Positions 60,684-64,000 of a stretch of 64,000 nucleotides of DNA are shown here, piece after piece. Below the pieces are notes generated by a model. It did not search any database. It was not told the origin of the DNA and was given only the letters and a program-made list of their open reading frames with translations. The stretch is taken from positions 1 to 64,000 of the forward strand of contig WGLQ01000029.1 of the NCBI GenBank assembly GCA_016125495.1, read 5' to 3'. The DNA comes from Hyphomicrobiales bacterium (GTDB lineage: Bacteria > Pseudomonadota > Alphaproteobacteria > Rhizobiales > RI-29). A program made the translations under genes and the position numbers. How positions within the stretch are numbered: position 1 is the first letter of the stretch; each line of letters starts with the position of its first letter.

Positions 60684-60983
60684 ATGGATGGGTTGAGCCT
60701 GCGTACTCCCTTGGTCGTCGCGCTTTCGATCCTTTTGTGTCCGGCGCCGCTGGCTTCGGCGAAGACCTGCAAGGAGGACCCCGTCGAGGTGAACCATTGC
60801 GCCGTCCAAGTGCGTGGTCAGCCGCCCGTCCAGGATGTTGCGATCGGCAAGTGGCGCAACGAGGTGCGCGACCTCTACGGCCCCGAGTGGAGTTCCTGGG
60901 AGAATGCCGGCGGGCGGATACGCTGTCGTGAGGTCGGCGCCGAGATCTGCTGCAACGTCGCGGCGGTGCCGTGCAAACCGTGA
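60684..60983 (+). CDS. Small exported Cys-rich protein
   Basis: 99 aa from the ATG at 60684 with GGAGGG upstream. Signal peptide about 1-26. The mature domain has KWRNEVRDLYGPEWSSW and six Cys, ending CCNVAAVPC. Same architecture as the 58686 product, suggesting duplication within this cluster. Function unknown. Confidence 0.66.
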   Translation: MDGLSLRTPLVVALSILLCPAPLASAKTCKEDPVEVNHCAVQVRGQPPVQDVAIGKWRNEVRDLYGPEWSSWENAGGRIRCREVGAEICCNVAAVPCKP

Positions 60984-61279
60984 TCGAACGCTCCATGCCC
61001 GCGGCCGCGCGTACGAGCACCCGCGGTACCACACGCCGCTGTGCCGCCTCGCTCTCCTGCAAGCGGACCTGCCAGGAGGGAGCCTTGACGGGAAAAAGTC
61101 CGCCGACCTGCGAACAACGCCATGCGATTGGCGGAACCGGCGGTGGAAGAAAAACGAAGTCGAACACGCTCTGGTGTTCCGGCTCCGAACGTTGCTACCC
61201 ACTCGCGGCTGGCTCCCGAACCGAACGTCAGGTGTTCGACCCTAGGGCGCCGCGATTGTTGTCGCTTTCGGCTGCGCGC
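60984..61279. other. Intergenic region after the exported-protein cluster
   Basis: About 300 nt without a convincing gene. A TTG preceded by CAGGAGGGAGCC near 61084 opens a frame, but the product has no signal peptide or family resemblance and runs antisense into the TetR gene. Confidence 0.35.
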
Positions 61280-61921
61280 TCAAGGTCGCGCGCCTCGTAC
61301 CCCGGCCTCCACTTCGAGGTCGAGTCCGCAGACAGCGCCCACGGCGGCGCATCCGAGCGCCACCAGTTCATCGGACTCGAATTGCTCCGGCAGGGCACTG
61401 CCCTCCAGCCAGAGTCCATCGATGATGGCGTTCGCCGTGATCGCCATGGCGCGGCTCGTCCCGGCGGTGACCGGCCGGCCGCAATCGGCCCGGGCCTCAC
61501 TGATCAGTTCCTCCAGTCGGTCGCGGAACTGCCGGTAGGTGCGGATATGGATGTTGCGGATGGTGGGAGAGGTCTGGACCAGGGACATGAAGGCGGCCCA
61601 GAGCGACACCGGCTCGGGGCCGATACTCGGTGGTCGCAGAGATCGTTCGACGAAGCGCCGAAGCCGGTCGAGCGCGGGCTCGTCGCCGCCACCGACGGCG
61701 AGCGCCCCTTCCATGAGCTTTTGCGCATGACGCTCGAAGGCGGCGGCGATCAGGTCCTCTTTCGTCGAGAAATGATGCCGGATCAGACCCTGCGTCACCC
61801 CCGCCCGTCGCGCGATGTCGCGCACGGTGGCTGCCCCGATACCAGCTTCGCCGATCAGCTCCAGCGTCGCCGCGATCAGCTCGCTGCGCCGTTCTTCGGG
61901 GTCCAATCTGGAAACCGCCAT
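61280..61921 (-). CDS. TetR-family regulator (BetI-like)
   Basis: 213 aa from the ATG at 61921. The HTH (about 24-52: TVRDIARRAGVTQGLIRHHF) and the C-terminal ligand domain are complete and resemble BetI-type repressors of choline/betaine genes. It faces a DUF3604 gene across 133 nt with a good palindrome. A link to betaine chemistry is suggested only by the family and by the sarcosine genes 24 kb away. Confidence 0.85.
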   Translation of the reverse strand: MAVSRLDPEERRSELIAATLELIGEAGIGAATVRDIARRAGVTQGLIRHHFSTKEDLIAAAFERHAQKLMEGALAVGGGDEPALDRLRRFVERSLRPPSIGPEPVSLWAAFMSLVQTSPTIRNIHIRTYRQFRDRLEELISEARADCGRPVTAGTSRAMAITANAIIDGLWLEGSALPEQFESDELVALGCAAVGAVCGLDLEVEAGVRGARP

Positions 61922-61967
61922 GCGAGGCACCGTTAGCTCGTCCGCGAATAGGACTTGCGTCGCGTCA

Positions 61968-61987
61968 TATTATACGATTGCATAATA
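61968..61987. promoter_or_regulatory. 20-bp palindrome, probable TetR operator
   Basis: TATTAT-N8-ATAATA, perfect 6-bp arms, lies between the divergent TetR and DUF3604 genes in otherwise GC-rich DNA. The arms resemble -10 boxes, so repressor binding would block both promoters. Confidence 0.5.
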
Positions 61988-62054
61988 AGGTTGAAATCAC
62001 TTGCTGCGCAACACCTCGGCTCGGGGTGCGCGCAGCCAAAGCGGAGCGGCGGGC

Positions 62055-64000
62055 ATGTCGATCTCGAGAATTGATCACATGGGAGAGGTCTGGCCCGACG
62101 TCTTTCCGGGGGCGGAGACGGCCGATTACGGGCAGTTCACCCTCAGCCCCGAGGGTCCCGTCGAAGTGCGCAGCTTCCAGAGTTTCACCCTCGTCTACAC
62201 CGTCGGCGAATACGGCCTGGACGACACGGGCGCGATCAAGCTGGTGCAGCGGTGGACGGCCGACAACGGCGTGGTCCAATGCCATGACCCGGCGGCGCCC
62301 AACTACGTCACCGCGACGGCCTCGAACGGTGTGTCGCTGGAGTTGCACATCGAGCCCTATCCGCACCAGCGCCCCTGGTACAACGGCCTGCGGATCACCG
62401 TCGTGCGCGGCTATATGGAGCCTGGCGACACCATTACCATCGTGCTGGGCGACCGCTCCTGCGGGTCACCGGGCTACCGGCTGCAGACCTTCTCGGAAAG
62501 TTGCCTGGAGTTCCTTGTGCTCGTCGATGCCTGCGCCACGGGCGTGTTCCTGCCGCTTCCGTCGCGCGGGGTCGAAGTCGTACCGGCCGCGGTCGACCGC
62601 TGGGCGCTCGCGGCCCCGACCCTGCGGCGCCCGGGCGAACTGTTCGCCATCGGCATCCGACCGGAGGACCACTGGGGCAATGCGACCGGGTTCCACCCGA
62701 CCCGGCTGAGGCTCCGCGCATCGGGGCCGATCGACGGCCTGCCTGCCGAAGTCGACTTTCCTGTTGGTCAGCGCGCCCTTCGGATCGAGGGGCTGTCGAT
62801 CGCGGCCGAGGGGGTGACGCGTGTGGAACTCCTCTCTGCGGACGGCACCTGCCTTGCGCGCTCCAACCCGATCCTCGTCCGGCCCGGGGCGAAGGCGGCT
62901 TGGTGGGGCGACCTGCACGGGCAGAGCGGCGAGACCGTCGGCATCAACACGATCCGCGACTACTTTCGGTTCGCCCGCGATATCGCCTTTCTCGACGTGA
63001 CCAGCCACCAGGCGAACGACTTCCAGATCACCAAGGGCTTCTGGGCCGAGATCAATGCGGTCAGCGCCGAATTCGACGCGCCCGGTCGGTTCACGGCCTT
63101 TCCGGGCTACGAATGGTCGGGGAATACGCCGCTCGGCGGAGATCACAACGTCTTCTTTCGCCACGAGGGCGAACAGATCCACCGCTCGAGCCATTCGCTG
63201 CTGAGGGACCGGTCGGATCTGTCCACCGACGCTCATACGGTGCGGGACCTCTTTGCGGCGCTGCACGGGCGAGACTGCGTGCTCTATGCCCATGTCGGCG
63301 GCCGCCCCGCGGACATTTCCCGCGGCGAGGATGCGCGGCTGCGAACCGCAGTCGAGGTGCATTCCGACTGGGGCACCTTCGAATGGATCCTGACCGATGC
63401 CTTCCGCCTGGGCTACCGCGTCGGCGTCGTCTGCAACAGCGACGTGCACAAGGGCGCGCCCGGTGCCGCCTATCCGGGGGCCTCGGAATTCGGGGCGGCC
63501 AGCGGTCTGACCTGCTTTCTGGCGGACGAGCTTTCGCGCGACGGCATCCTGGCCAGCATGAGGCGCCGGCACCATTTCGGCACCACCGGCTGCCGGGCCC
63601 ATGTCGACGTGCAGGTTCACCTCGGGCCCGAGGGTCTTGTCCACCCCGAGGATCCACGCTGGTCCGACAGACCGGGCGAGGCTGCTGAGATTGCCGTAAT
63701 GGGCGACATCGCCCGCAGTCCGGATCGAGCGCTCTGCGTCGATGTGGCGGTCCACTCTGACGCCCCGGTGCTGCGCATCGATGTGATGTGCCGCGACCGC
63801 CTGGTCGAGACCGTCCGGCCCTATGCGGCGGCGGACCTCGGTCGGCGTGTTCGCGTGGTCTGGGAGGGCGCCGAGTATCGCGGCCGCGGCCGACAGACCC
63901 GCTGGCAGGGCAGCCTGCGAACGAGCAAGGCGCGGATCGAGCGCATCGGCGCGATCAACAGCTGGAACCTCGAGCGCGCGACGCGCCACCATGATCACGG
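62055..64000 (+). CDS. DUF3604 / PHP-like metal-dependent hydrolase (3' end beyond window)
   Basis: 648 codons are visible and the frame is still open at the right edge. The N-terminal 270 residues form a beta-rich region (SLELHIEPYPHQRPWYNGLR), then the PHP-like core begins with AWWGDLHGQSGE (His288) and DVTSHQAND (His318), continuing with FPGYEWSG, GDHNVFF, LYAHVGGRP and CNSDVHKG (metal ligands). DUF3604 proteins resemble PHP phosphoesterases but their substrates are unknown. No signal peptide. Divergent from a TetR gene that probably controls it. Confidence 0.85.
   Translation, partial: MSISRIDHMGEVWPDVFPGAETADYGQFTLSPEGPVEVRSFQSFTLVYTVGEYGLDDTGAIKLVQRWTADNGVVQCHDPAAPNYVTATASNGVSLELHIEPYPHQRPWYNGLRITVVRGYMEPGDTITIVLGDRSCGSPGYRLQTFSESCLEFLVLVDACATGVFLPLPSRGVEVVPAAVDRWALAAPTLRRPGELFAIGIRPEDHWGNATGFHPTRLRLRASGPIDGLPAEVDFPVGQRALRIEGLSIAAEGVTRVELLSADGTCLARSNPILVRPGAKAAWWGDLHGQSGETVGINTIRDYFRFARDIAFLDVTSHQANDFQITKGFWAEINAVSAEFDAPGRFTAFPGYEWSGNTPLGGDHNVFFRHEGEQIHRSSHSLLRDRSDLSTDAHTVRDLFAALHGRDCVLYAHVGGRPADISRGEDARLRTAVEVHSDWGTFEWILTDAFRLGYRVGVVCNSDVHKGAPGAAYPGASEFGAASGLTCFLADELSRDGILASMRRRHHFGTTGCRAHVDVQVHLGPEGLVHPEDPRWSDRPGEAAEIAVMGDIARSPDRALCVDVAVHSDAPVLRIDVMCRDRLVETVRPYAAADLGRRVRVVWEGAEYRGRGRQTRWQGSLRTSKARIERIGAINSWNLERATRHHDH

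Noticed and set aside
61084-61936. Possible sixth exported-protein gene after 60983
   Set aside because: A ribosome-binding-like GGAGGGAG precedes a TTG, but the product has no signal peptide and mostly mirrors the TetR gene.
1-64000. tRNA, rRNA, CRISPR array, transposon, integrase or attachment-site duplication
   Set aside because: None found on reading both strands; no direct-repeat array or inverted-repeat-bounded element was seen.

Overview
The window is 64 kb of high-GC DNA from a bacterial chromosome. Gene content points to an alphaproteobacterium of the Rhizobiales/Rhodospirillales type: a heterotetrameric sarcosine oxidase operon, a dimethylglycine-dehydrogenase-type oxidase, several ABC importers and many Rieske, FAD and amidase catabolic enzymes. 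That assignment is inference, since no rRNA, tRNA or housekeeping marker is present. I saw no insertion sequence, phage gene, CRISPR array or tRNA. Genes are dense, often overlapping by ATGA, and nearly all encode transport or catabolism.

Layout. 1-3386: end of a very large serine protease with three trypsin-like folds, two PDZ domains and a peptidoglycan-binding-like tail. 3.5-5.3 kb: an AhpD/peroxidase-related protein and an M29-like metalloenzyme. 5.3-8.9 kb (minus): an amino-acid ABC importer with its own promoter. 9.0-10.6 kb (minus): the alpha half of a split ThDP decarboxylase coupled to a HisC-like aminotransferase; the matching beta half is at 24.4 kb. 10.7-12.8 kb (plus): an AstE/DoeB-like deacylase coupled to a Rieske oxygenase. 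12.8-19.1 kb (minus): a polyamine-type ABC importer followed by a molybdopterin oxidoreductase. 19.4-24.4 kb: an EamA exporter, an alpha/beta hydrolase, a gluconate-dehydrogenase-like pair and a LysR regulator.

25.3-31.9 kb (plus) is a tightly packed catabolic operon: aldehyde dehydrogenase, Rieske oxygenase, two tandem paralogues of an unrecognised family, a DUF1116 (AllG-like) protein and an amidase. It is followed by soxBDAG (32.0-37.0 kb), an XRE regulator, a fatty-acid desaturase, a PhnD-like binding protein and a dimethylglycine-dehydrogenase-type gene broken by a one-base frameshift (40.1-42.5 kb). Together these suggest oxidative N-demethylation of methylated glycines into the folate C1 pool.

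42.6-54.8 kb: a DUF900 esterase, an unusual peptidoglycan-binding protein with a possible permuted-papain Cys/His pair, two DUF1330 proteins, a second EamA transporter, a hydrolase, a luciferase-like monooxygenase with a divergent LysR, a beta-carbonic anhydrase, a DUF985 cupin, a concentrative nucleoside transporter and a formate/nitrite channel.

54.9-61.0 kb is rich in small exported proteins. One is a VHL beta-domain protein that keeps the residues known to form the hydroxyproline pocket in human VHL. Another is a chagasin-family protease inhibitor within a run of five consecutive exported proteins. The window ends with a TetR regulator and a divergent DUF3604 gene that runs off the right edge.
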